Made by a program: the position numbers and the translations under genes. A DNA stretch of 34,763 nucleotides from an uncultured Blautia sp. (GTDB lineage: Bacteria > Bacillota > Clostridia > Lachnospirales > Lachnospiraceae). The stretch covers positions 1-34,763 of the forward strand of contig CALWHD010000014.1 of the NCBI GenBank assembly GCA_944380235.1, in the 5' to 3' direction. Below, one piece after another: positions 23,281 through 30,075 of the stretch; position 1 is the first letter of the stretch, and each line of letters opens with the position of its first letter. Under the pieces are notes generated by a model that was not told where the DNA came from, searched no databases, and saw nothing but the letters and a program-made list of their open reading frames with translations.

Positions 23281-25587
23281 TTATTTCATGAGGTATACAT
23301 CTGCATAATTTACACCAAGAGCGTTTGCTCTGTCATGGTCGTCGACATAGATATCAATCCGGTTGCCCTGGATCGCTCCGCCGCAGTCTTCTGCAGTAAA
23401 TACGTGGCCATTAATGATAACCTGGGTTCCGTATGGGATCACATCCGGATCTACTGCTATGGTCTGACCCTCTATTACCGGAGTTCCTGTAGCCGTAATT
23501 CCTGTCTCTATATCACAGCAGAGCTCGCAGGAGCAATAGTAAGTGAGCTTAAAGTTGCCGAGGTAATCTCCATACATGTCTTCTGTAGCATTCACCTCTG
23601 CAATATCACCACTTCCGTATACAGTCTGAGTATCATCCAAAATCCTGGTTGCCCACACTGCATTGTCATAATTTACATTTCCCTGTACAATACCGTAATT
23701 TGTTCCCATTGCTTCTACGGTCTTACCGTCTCCGGCATAAATAACTACATGGTAAATGTATCCATCTCTTGCATAAAAGATCAGATCTCCCGGCTGCGCA
23801 TCTTCCACAGCAATCTTGGTACCGTACTGCGCCTGATCCTCTGCCACACGGGGAAGCTCATATCCATACTGTCTGTATACACTCTGTACAAAACCTGAGC
23901 AGTCAGCACCGTCTGTCAGACTGGTTCCTCCCCATACATACGGATTTCCGATAAACTGAGAAGCAAACTCTACCACAGAGCTTCTCATCTCTCCTCCCGG
24001 AACACCGGATTTAATGGACGTCAGGGTATAATAGCATGCTCCGTTTTCTTCCGGCTCAATGAGCTTGTCCGCTTTTGTAAAGTTATCCTCTCCTATGGTC
24101 TCCACATACTGTGTAGTTTCTTCTCCGTACTGGATATACTCTCTGCTGACAAATCCCCGTACATCTCCAGATTCAATATATACCCAGTCTGTATCTTTGT
24201 CTGCCAGGATATAACACAGACTGTTGTAAGGCAGAGTACCTACGATCCTGCTGTCTGTGCCTTTTCCTTCCCGGACATTTAACAGGCTTGCGGTAGTAAC
24301 TGCATAATCTTTGTCCACAACCGTCCGGTTGACCGTAGATCGCGTATGCAGAAATGCCCCGTTTTCTGTCCGCAGTACCAGTTCCTCTGCAATGGGAGCA
24401 ACGGTCTCAATACCTGTATATTCTGTCTGTTCCTTTTCTGCTTTTTCTTTCGCCGCTTTCTGGTAAGCCTCTAAAATTTCCTGGGCTTCTCCTCCGGTAA
24501 AGACTTCTTCCGCCTTTACAAAACCTCTGACTGTTCCTGACTCCACATACAGCCATCCATTTTCTTCTTCTTGGAGAATGTAGCACAAGCCCTGAGTCTT
24601 CAGACTTCCCACTGCTCTTGCTTCGTCTGTCATATCTTCTCTGACAGAAATATCATATTTGGAAAAAGCATATTTTCTTGCAACAGTCCAGAAGCGGAAA
24701 TCCTCTACAATAACAGGAATCTCGTATATCTGCTGCTGTGCAATCAATTCTTCATTGCTTGCCGGAACACTTTCGCTTACTTCTTCTATAGCTTCAGTAA
24801 GAGGTGACCCATTTTCCATCAGTACTACAAAACCATTTTCCAGTACGTACTGTCTGCCGTCCGGAAGCTGATAGCCGGTTCTTGCCTCGTATTCTTCCGG
24901 TGTTTCCTGTGCAGGAATCTCTTCCTGAGACTCTTCTGTTGTTTCTGGTGTCTCTTCCTCGGAAGCTTCCGGTGTCTCTTCCTCGGAAGCTTCCGGTGTC
25001 TCCGGGGTTTCTTCTTCCGGAGTTTCCGGTGTCTCTTCCTCGGAAGCTTCCGGTGTCTCCGGCGTTTCTTCTTCCGGTGCTTCCGGCGTCTCCGGCGTTT
25101 CTTCTTCCGGAGTTTCCGGTGTCTCCGGCGTTTCTTCTTCCGGTGCTTCCGGTGTCTCCGGCGTTTCTTCTTCCGGAGTCTCCGGTGTTTCCGGCGTCTC
25201 GGGCGTCTCCGGCGTTTCTGGTGTCTCCGGAGTCTCGGGCGTCTCCGGTGTTTCCGGTGTTTCCGGTGTCTCCGGTGTTTCGGGTGTCTCTGGCGTCTCC
25301 GGTGTTTCCGGTGTTTCCGGTGTCTCGGGCGTCTCCGGTGTTTCCGGTGTCTCTGGGGTTTCCGGCGTTTCTTCTTCCGGTGCTTCCGGCGTCTCTGGGG
25401 TTTCCGGCGTTTCTTCTTCCGGTGCTTCCGGCGTCTCTCCTTCTGTGCCTTCGGGTAAATCCTGTCCTTCTATTATCTGCCCTTCACCCGAAACAATATC
25501 TGTTCCGGCTGCCAGGGCATTCACAGGCGCTGCCAGGGTAATCGCCATAGAAAGCGCCAATACTCTTTTTACTTCCTTTGCCTTCAA
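23281..25587 (-). CDS. Secreted NlpC/P60 peptidoglycan hydrolase with ETP repeats, SH3b and 3D domains
   Basis: This protein of about 768 aa has a signal peptide (KEVKRVLALSMAITLAAPVNALAA). A low-complexity acidic ETP/APEE region of about 165 residues follows. Two bacterial SH3-like domains come next (ISVREDM...GWLYVESGTVRGFV and LNVREGKGTDSRIVG...WVYIESGDVRGFV). An NlpC/P60 domain has catalytic C563 in GADCSGF and H613 in YHVVIYAGDG. A C-terminal 3D domain contains TAVDPDVIPYGT-like Asp motifs (AVDPDVIPYG, RIDIYVDDH). It should cleave stem-peptide bonds in the cell wall from outside. TTG at 25587 is chosen because GGAGGG lies 9 nt upstream; TTG 25596 directly abuts it. It is monocistronic with a terminator after it. 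Confidence 0.93.
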   Translation of the reverse strand: MKAKEVKRVLALSMAITLAAPVNALAAGTDIVSGEGQIIEGQDLPEGTEGETPEAPEEETPETPETPEAPEEETPETPETPETPETPETPETPETPETPETPETPETPETPETPETPETPETPETPETPETPETPETPEEETPETPEAPEEETPETPETPEEETPETPEAPEEETPETPEASEEETPETPEEETPETPEASEEETPEASEEETPETTEESQEEIPAQETPEEYEARTGYQLPDGRQYVLENGFVVLMENGSPLTEAIEEVSESVPASNEELIAQQQIYEIPVIVEDFRFWTVARKYAFSKYDISVREDMTDEARAVGSLKTQGLCYILQEEENGWLYVESGTVRGFVKAEEVFTGGEAQEILEAYQKAAKEKAEKEQTEYTGIETVAPIAEELVLRTENGAFLHTRSTVNRTVVDKDYAVTTASLLNVREGKGTDSRIVGTLPYNSLCYILADKDTDWVYIESGDVRGFVSREYIQYGEETTQYVETIGEDNFTKADKLIEPEENGACYYTLTSIKSGVPGGEMRSSVVEFASQFIGNPYVWGGTSLTDGADCSGFVQSVYRQYGYELPRVAEDQAQYGTKIAVEDAQPGDLIFYARDGYIYHVVIYAGDGKTVEAMGTNYGIVQGNVNYDNAVWATRILDDTQTVYGSGDIAEVNATEDMYGDYLGNFKLTYYCSCELCCDIETGITATGTPVIEGQTIAVDPDVIPYGTQVIINGHVFTAEDCGGAIQGNRIDIYVDDHDRANALGVNYADVYLMK
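24941..25437 (-). repeat. In-frame ETP / APEE repeat array in the NlpC/P60 gene
   Basis: About 500 bp of minus-strand coding sequence is built from 9-bp units (ETP) with interspersed PEAPEEE and ASEEE units. The centre (around 25140-25380) is a near-pure ETP run, and the flanks have a longer PE(T/A)PEEE period. Codon choice varies between units (GTC/GTT for the T codons on the complement), so the array is not a recent perfect expansion. It probably forms a stiff, negatively charged spacer across the cell wall and may vary in length between strains. Confidence 0.9.
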
Positions 25588-25655
25588 TTTATCCAACCCT
25601 CCATGATGCTGATCCTATATACCTGCGGGGTATAAAATTACATACTATACTTCCT

Positions 25656-27080
25656 TTACTTTAGCACAATTTCCTTTTTGTTACAACCATTACTTTCCTT
25701 CTCATTTTTGTGCAAATCAGCTGTTTTCTTAATGTACTTCACTTCATTTCCCAGAAAAAACAACGCCACAAGATTCGGCATTGCCATCATGCCGTTCAGA
25801 GCATCCGACAGCTCCCAGATCAGCTGAGGTGCGGCGATACATCCCGGAAGTGTCAGCAGAATATAGACCAGCCGGTAAACTGCCGTCCCCTTCTCCTTTC
25901 CCAGATACGCGGCTGTCTGCTCTCCAAAATAAGACCACCCTACAATCGTAGCAAAAGCAAACAAGACGGTCGCAGCAGCCAGAAACTGCTCCCCGAAGGG
26001 GATTACCGTACCAAATGCCATTCCGGTCAGAGTGGTGCCGTCTACAGGTTCCATTCCCCCATGGATTTTTTCGAGAAATACAGAAGGTTCATAGACACCG
26101 CTTACCAGGATTACCAATGCAGTAATCGTGCATACTACCACGCTGTCAATAAAAATTTCTGCCATTGCCCACATTCCCTGGATTTCTGGTTTTTTCACAT
26201 CCGCCTGAGCATGAGCCATAACAGAAGACCCCAGACCCGCTTCATTTGAAAATATACCTCTGGCGATTCCCATCCGCACTGCCTGCATCATCGTATAGCC
26301 CGTGGCCCCTCCTGCTGCTGCCCGAAGCTGGAATGCCTCCCGGAAAATCATGCCAAAGGCCTCCGCTGTCATACTAAGATTTGTCCCCAGCACTATCAGA
26401 GCACCTCCAAGATAAGCCACAGATATCACCGGCACCAGTTTCTCTGTAAAAGCTGCGATTCTTTTCATCCCCCCTGTCACTACTACTGCCACGAGAAGCA
26501 TGCAGACAGTTCCCGTAACAAAAGACGGAATATGGAATGCGGCCTCCAGCCCTTTTGCCATGGAATTTCCCTGTACCATATTTCCCATCCCCAGAGATGC
26601 TCCCATACAGCACAGCGCAAAAACTACAGCAAGCGGTCTGCATTTCAGTCCACGTTCCATATACACCATAGCTCCGCCTATCCATTTTCCCTCGGAATTC
26701 CGATATCGGTACTTGATACCCAGATAGTTTTCCGCGTAACCTGTCATCATCCCCAAAAAAGCAGATACCCACAGCCAAAAAATTGATCCCGGTCCGCCGA
26801 ATACCAGAGCTGTGGCAACTCCTGTGATGTTGCCGGTTCCCAGTGTTGCCGCAAGCGCCGTACAGAAAGACTGAAACTGAGAGATCGAATGTTCATCACC
26901 GCTTCTTCTCATCTCCCGGTCTTTTCTCAGAGCTCCTATGGTCTTTCCCATCCAGATGGGAATTTTCGTAAACTGAAAAAAACCTGACTGTACTGTAAAA
27001 CGAATCCCCGTTGCCAGAAAAAACACCAGCATTCCGGGTCCCCATACAAATCTCTGCAGTGTATGAACAATCTGCTCCAT
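25656..27080 (-). CDS. Sodium:alanine/glycine symporter (AGCS family)
   Basis: This protein of about 474 aa has about eleven transmembrane segments. The family motifs FCTALAATLGTGNITGVATAL (about 75-95) and ARGIFSNEAGLGSSVMAHA (about 290) are clear. It imports alanine or glycine with Na+ across the inner membrane. The N-terminus MEQIVHTLQRFVWGPGMLVFFLATG is typical; ATG 27080 is chosen over 27092 and 27143. A strong terminator for the upstream aldolase/HPr-like genes lies only 40 bp before this start. Its own promoter is therefore unclear and expression may rely on readthrough. Neither candidate start has a strong RBS. Confidence 0.92.
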   Translation of the reverse strand: MEQIVHTLQRFVWGPGMLVFFLATGIRFTVQSGFFQFTKIPIWMGKTIGALRKDREMRRSGDEHSISQFQSFCTALAATLGTGNITGVATALVFGGPGSIFWLWVSAFLGMMTGYAENYLGIKYRYRNSEGKWIGGAMVYMERGLKCRPLAVVFALCCMGASLGMGNMVQGNSMAKGLEAAFHIPSFVTGTVCMLLVAVVVTGGMKRIAAFTEKLVPVISVAYLGGALIVLGTNLSMTAEAFGMIFREAFQLRAAAGGATGYTMMQAVRMGIARGIFSNEAGLGSSVMAHAQADVKKPEIQGMWAMAEIFIDSVVVCTITALVILVSGVYEPSVFLEKIHGGMEPVDGTTLTGMAFGTVIPFGEQFLAAATVLFAFATIVGWSYFGEQTAAYLGKEKGTAVYRLVYILLTLPGCIAAPQLIWELSDALNGMMAMPNLVALFFLGNEVKYIKKTADLHKNEKESNGCNKKEIVLK

Positions 27081-27120
27081 ATACAGTACCATCTCTTTTT
27101 TCTTCAATTTATGCACACAG

Positions 27121-27176
27121 AAAAATAAAAATACCCCGCCCAAAACCTCAGAATTTTCTTTCTGACGGTTTCGGGC
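27121..27176 (-). terminator. Terminator after the HPr-like gene
   Basis: On the minus strand GCCC-AAACC-TCAGAA (27176-27160) pairs with TTCTGA-GGTTT-GGGC (27153-27138), and GGGGTATTTTTATTTTTC follows. It lies 43 nt after the HPr-like stop and about 40 nt before the AGCS start. Confidence 0.85.
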
Positions 27177-27218
27177 AGGGCAATCTTCTGTTTTCTCTTT
27201 TTCCCACAGGTTTTCCGG

Positions 27219-27488
27219 CTATTCCTGTTTCCCGTACCTGCCTTCTAAAAATTTCTCCACTGCCAAAGCAGCCTCTGCTTCATCCCCTCCCTCTGCCTCG
27301 ATCTCCACAGCCATACCTCTCTCCAGATTCATGACCATAAGACCCATAATACTTTTTGCATTAAATTCTTTGCTGCCTGTTTTCAGCATAATTCTACTTT
27401 TAAACTGACAGGCGATATGAACCAGTTCGGCAAGAGGGGTGTCGCAGTTATCTTCAATATCAGCTACGATGATCTTTCTTTTGTCCAT
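27219..27488 (-). CDS. HPr/Crh-like protein with Cys15 in place of the phospho-His
   Basis: This 89-aa protein follows the HPr fold length and pattern. Residues 43-49 are NAKSIMG, so Ser46 (the HPr kinase target) is kept. The His15 region normally reads GIHARPA but here is DNCDTPL, so Cys15 replaces His15 and Thr17 replaces Arg17, with Pro18 retained. It therefore should not pass phosphate in the PTS and resembles Crh-type regulators that act through Ser46-P with CcpA. The start ATG 27488 reproduces HPr numbering; the TTG at 27494 is 4 nt from AAAGGAG and is less likely. It lies downstream of fba, with a hairpin between them. Confidence 0.85.
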   Translation of the reverse strand: MDKRKIIVADIEDNCDTPLAELVHIACQFKSRIMLKTGSKEFNAKSIMGLMVMNLERGMAVEIEAEGGDEAEAALAVEKFLEGRYGKQE

Positions 27489-27560
27489 ATTCAACTCTCT
27501 CCTTTAATACAATGGAAAACCCGACCAGGGCAGTTTCCTTTTGTCATGAATATCATTTTA

Positions 27561-27585
27561 ACAGAAAGGGCTGCCGAAGCAGCCC
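27561..27585 (-). terminator. Hairpin with UUCG loop after fba
   Basis: On the minus strand GGGCTGC-TTCG-GCAGCCC (27585-27568) is followed by TTTCTGTT. The tetraloop makes it stable, but the T-run is short. It may terminate part of the fba transcript and let some readthrough reach the HPr-like gene, or protect the 3' end. Confidence 0.6.
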
Positions 27586-27603
27586 CTCCCTTCATTTTCA
27601 ATT

Positions 27604-28473
27604 TTATTCAAACGCTTTTCCAACAGAACCGAACAGTTCCATTTTTTCTTTAATGGTTGCACAGATCGCTTCGAATCCTGGTTTCAATAATTTACGAGGA
27701 TCATAGCCTTTACCTTCATTATCTTTTCCAGCTTCAATATATTCACGGGTAGCTGCTGCGAAAGATAACTGGCACTCTGTATTTACATTAATTTTTGATA
27801 CGCCTAAGTCAATGGCTTTTTTGATCATATCAGCAGGAATTCCTGTGCCGCCGTGAAGAACCAGAGGCATTTCTCCTGTCAATTTCTGGATATCATCCAG
27901 TACGTCAAAACGAAGTCCCTGCCAGTTTTCCGGATATTTTCCATGGATATTTCCGATACCTGCTGCCAGCATGTCTACACCCAGATCTGCAATCATCTTG
28001 CATTCCTTAGGATCAGCGCATTCGCCCATACCTACAACACCGTCTTCTTCTCCGCCGATGGAACCAACTTCTGCTTCCAGGGAAAGTCCCAGACCTTTGC
28101 AGACGCCAGCCAGCTCTTTTGTCTTTTCTACATTCTCTTCGATAGGATAGTGAGAACCATCGAACATAATGGAAGAGAATCCGGCTTTGATGCATTTGTA
28201 GCATCCGTCATAAGTACCATGGTCCAGGTGCAGAGCAACCGGAACTGTGATGTTCAGTTCTTCCATCATGGCTTTTACCATGTCTGCAACTGTTTTAAAA
28301 CCGCACATATATTTTCCTGCGCCTTCAGAAACACCCAGGATGATTGGGGATTTGCATTCCTCCGCTGTTAAGAGGGCAGCCTTTGTCCATTCCAGATTGT
28401 TGATATTAAACTGACCTACTGCATAATGTCCTGCTTTTGCTTTCTTTAACATTTCTGCTGCTGATACTAACAT
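27604..28473 (-). CDS. fba: Class II fructose-1,6-bisphosphate aldolase
   Basis: This 289-aa zinc enzyme has the catalytic Asp and a Zn His in ALHLDHGTY (D84, H85), the SLEAEVG segment, a Zn His in GIGNIHGKY (H177) and LHGGTGIP (H207). It cleaves fructose-1,6-bisphosphate to glyceraldehyde-3-P and DHAP in glycolysis; tagatose-bisphosphate specificity cannot be excluded from sequence alone. ATG 28473 is preceded by GGAGG at 10-nt spacing. The gene is divergent from pfk with adjacent promoters and is followed by the HPr-like gene, so the region groups two consecutive glycolytic steps with a possible carbon regulator. Confidence 0.95.
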   Translation of the reverse strand: MLVSAAEMLKKAKAGHYAVGQFNINNLEWTKAALLTAEECKSPIILGVSEGAGKYMCGFKTVADMVKAMMEELNITVPVALHLDHGTYDGCYKCIKAGFSSIMFDGSHYPIEENVEKTKELAGVCKGLGLSLEAEVGSIGGEEDGVVGMGECADPKECKMIADLGVDMLAAGIGNIHGKYPENWQGLRFDVLDDIQKLTGEMPLVLHGGTGIPADMIKKAIDLGVSKINVNTECQLSFAAATREYIEAGKDNEGKGYDPRKLLKPGFEAICATIKEKMELFGSVGKAFE

Positions 28474-28560
28474 AACTTTATGACCTCCATATCATTAATT
28501 TCCGTTTTCCGTCTTTAAGGCTCCCTGACACAGACACAGGGGGCAGAAAAACCTAAATTC

Positions 28561-28588
28561 ATTATATCACATTTTTATTTCCAGGCAA
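28561..28588 (-). promoter_or_regulatory. Promoter of fba
   Basis: On the minus strand TTGCCT (28588-28583) and TATAAT (28566-28561) are separated by 16 bp, with a TGA immediately before the -10 making it extended. The leader of about 80 nt contains a CCCTG/CAGGG hairpin (around 28523-28542). Confidence 0.75.
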
Positions 28589-28618
28589 GTATTTCTTAAT
28601 GCAAATTTACCAAGGTCA

Positions 28619-28627
28619 TGCTATAAT
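28619..28627 (+). promoter_or_regulatory. Extended -10 promoter of pfk
   Basis: TG-C-TATAAT at 28619-28627 is an extended -10 box with only a weak -35 (ATGCAA at 28599). Initiation near 28634 means the ATG at 28633 is not translated. Confidence 0.55.
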
Positions 28628-28665
28628 GGGTCATGAATACAGGAAAAAACACAAGAAAGGAGCGT

Positions 28666-29925
28666 ATGGCGCTGCTTCTGCCGCCATACACCACAAATGT
28701 TATGAATAAGAAAAATATGATCGTAGGACAGTCCGGCGGTCCCACAGCTGTGATCAACAGCAGCCTTTACGGCGTGGTTTCAGAGGGAATCCGCCAGGAG
28801 GCTGTCGGACATGTATACGGAATGATCAACGGGATCCAGGGCTTCCTTGAAGGAAGATTCCTTGACTTTGAAGAAACTCTTTCCATGGAAGATATGGAAA
28901 AATTAAAAACCACTCCAGGTGCTTATCTGGGTTCCTGCAGGTATAAACTTCCGGAAAGTCTGGAAGACCCTGTCTACCCCCTTCTGTTTCAAAAATTTGA
29001 AGAACTGGATATCGGGTACTTTTTTTACATCGGCGGAAATGATTCCATGGATACTGTAAGTAAACTTTCCCGCTACGCTGAAAAGGTGAACAGTCCTATC
29101 CGGGTCATCGGAGAGCCCAAGACCATTGACAATGACCTGGTGCTCACAGACCATACACCCGGGTTTGGAAGCGCTGCCAGATACGTTGCATCCACAGTGA
29201 GAGAAATCGTCACCGATGCTAATGTATATGAAACAAAATCTGTCACCATTGTGGAGATCATGGGAAGACACGCCGGCTGGCTGACTGCTGCCGCAGCCCT
29301 GGCAAGGAAGTCCGTAGGCGACAACCCTCTTCTTATCTATCTTCCGGAAACTGACTTTGACCAGGAAGCATTTCTGCAGAAAATAGAAGCCTGCTTTGAA
29401 AAAAATCCCAATGTGATCGTCTGTGTATCAGAAGGGATCCATGACAAAGAAGGAACCTTTCTCTGTGAATATGACAACAGCGTCGGCACAGACACCTTTG
29501 GTCACAAGATGCTGGCAGGCTGCGGAAAATACCTGGAAAACCTGGTACGGAACCGCCTGGGTGTAAAAGCGCGTTCCGTGGAATTAAATGTAAGCCAGCG
29601 CTGCTCTGCTTCTATGATGTCAGCTGCAGATCAGAAGGAAGCCGTGGCAGCAGGAGAATTCGGCGTCCGCGCTGCATTAAAAGGTGAGACAGGCAAAATG
29701 GTCTCCTATATAAGAACCAGCAGCGTGCCCTACCGCATGACTTTCGGACTTGAAGATGTAAATAAAATCTGTAATCAGGAAAAAACCGTTCCTCTCTCCT
29801 GGATCACTGAGGACGGTTCTGATGTGACAGAGGATTTCCTGCTTTATGCCCTTCCTCTGATCCAGGGAACTGTGAGCATCCCTCTGGGCGCAGACGGTCT
29901 CCCTGACTTTGTATCCAGAAAATAA
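28666..29925 (+). CDS. PPi-type 6-phosphofructokinase
   Basis: This protein of about 419 aa has the PFK core GQSGGPTAVINSS, then YIGGNDSMDT (about residues 122-131) and EPKTIDNDL with Lys152. Asp after GGN and Lys in PKTIDND are the residues that mark PPi-dependent PFKs (ATP enzymes have GGDGS and PGTIDND). MGRHAGWLTA and PETDF are also present. It phosphorylates fructose-6-P reversibly with PPi. The start is placed at ATG 28666, just after AAAGGAG (3-nt spacing, short). ATG 28633 coincides with the transcript start, and ATG 28702 lacks an RBS. It is divergent from fba. Confidence 0.92.
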   Translation: MALLLPPYTTNVMNKKNMIVGQSGGPTAVINSSLYGVVSEGIRQEAVGHVYGMINGIQGFLEGRFLDFEETLSMEDMEKLKTTPGAYLGSCRYKLPESLEDPVYPLLFQKFEELDIGYFFYIGGNDSMDTVSKLSRYAEKVNSPIRVIGEPKTIDNDLVLTDHTPGFGSAARYVASTVREIVTDANVYETKSVTIVEIMGRHAGWLTAAAALARKSVGDNPLLIYLPETDFDQEAFLQKIEACFEKNPNVIVCVSEGIHDKEGTFLCEYDNSVGTDTFGHKMLAGCGKYLENLVRNRLGVKARSVELNVSQRCSASMMSAADQKEAVAAGEFGVRAALKGETGKMVSYIRTSSVPYRMTFGLEDVNKICNQEKTVPLSWITEDGSDVTEDFLLYALPLIQGTVSIPLGADGLPDFVSRK

Positions 29926-29939
29926 AGCTGTAAATAGCA

Positions 29940-30008
29940 AAAGAGCATATCAGTGTTCTGTCAGGAACTGCCGCTGCATCCCTGAACCCTGCCCTGATAT
30001 GCTCTTTT
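29940..30008. terminator. Terminator after pfk
   Basis: AAAGAGCATATCAG (29940-29953) pairs with CTGATATGCTCTTTTT (from 29994), enclosing an internal region of about 40 nt that contains smaller hairpins. The plus strand ends in T5. It lies 15 nt after the pfk stop. The same stem can act on the minus strand for the convergent ABC-F gene. Confidence 0.8.
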
Positions 30009-30013
30009 TACAG

Positions 30014-30049
30014 CTGTACAGACTGCCGGATTCTCCGGCAGCTATACAG
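30014..30049 (-). terminator. Hairpin downstream of the ABC-F gene
   Basis: CTGTA...CTGCCGGA (30014-30030) pairs with TCCGGCAG...TACAG (30034-30049) around a TTC loop. It lies about 25-60 nt after the ABC-F stop. No T-run follows directly on the minus strand, so it may work with the adjacent stem at 29940-30008. Confidence 0.5.
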
Positions 30050-30075
30050 TCTTCCTGCCGTCTGTGCTTTCTTCC

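Noticed and set aside
24941-25437. Tandem repeat considered as a CRISPR array.
   Set aside because: Units are 9 bp, in-frame and coding, with no spacers and no cas genes nearby.
24804-25541. A 245-codon plus-strand open frame rich in Pro, Val and Ser.
   Set aside because: It is the antisense of the ETP repeat region of the NlpC/P60 gene. The 9-bp periodicity keeps the opposite frame open, and there is no RBS or recognisable domain.
28633-28665. ATG 28633 as start of the phosphofructokinase.
   Set aside because: It lies 6 bp after the TATAAT -10 box, at the expected transcript start, and has no RBS.
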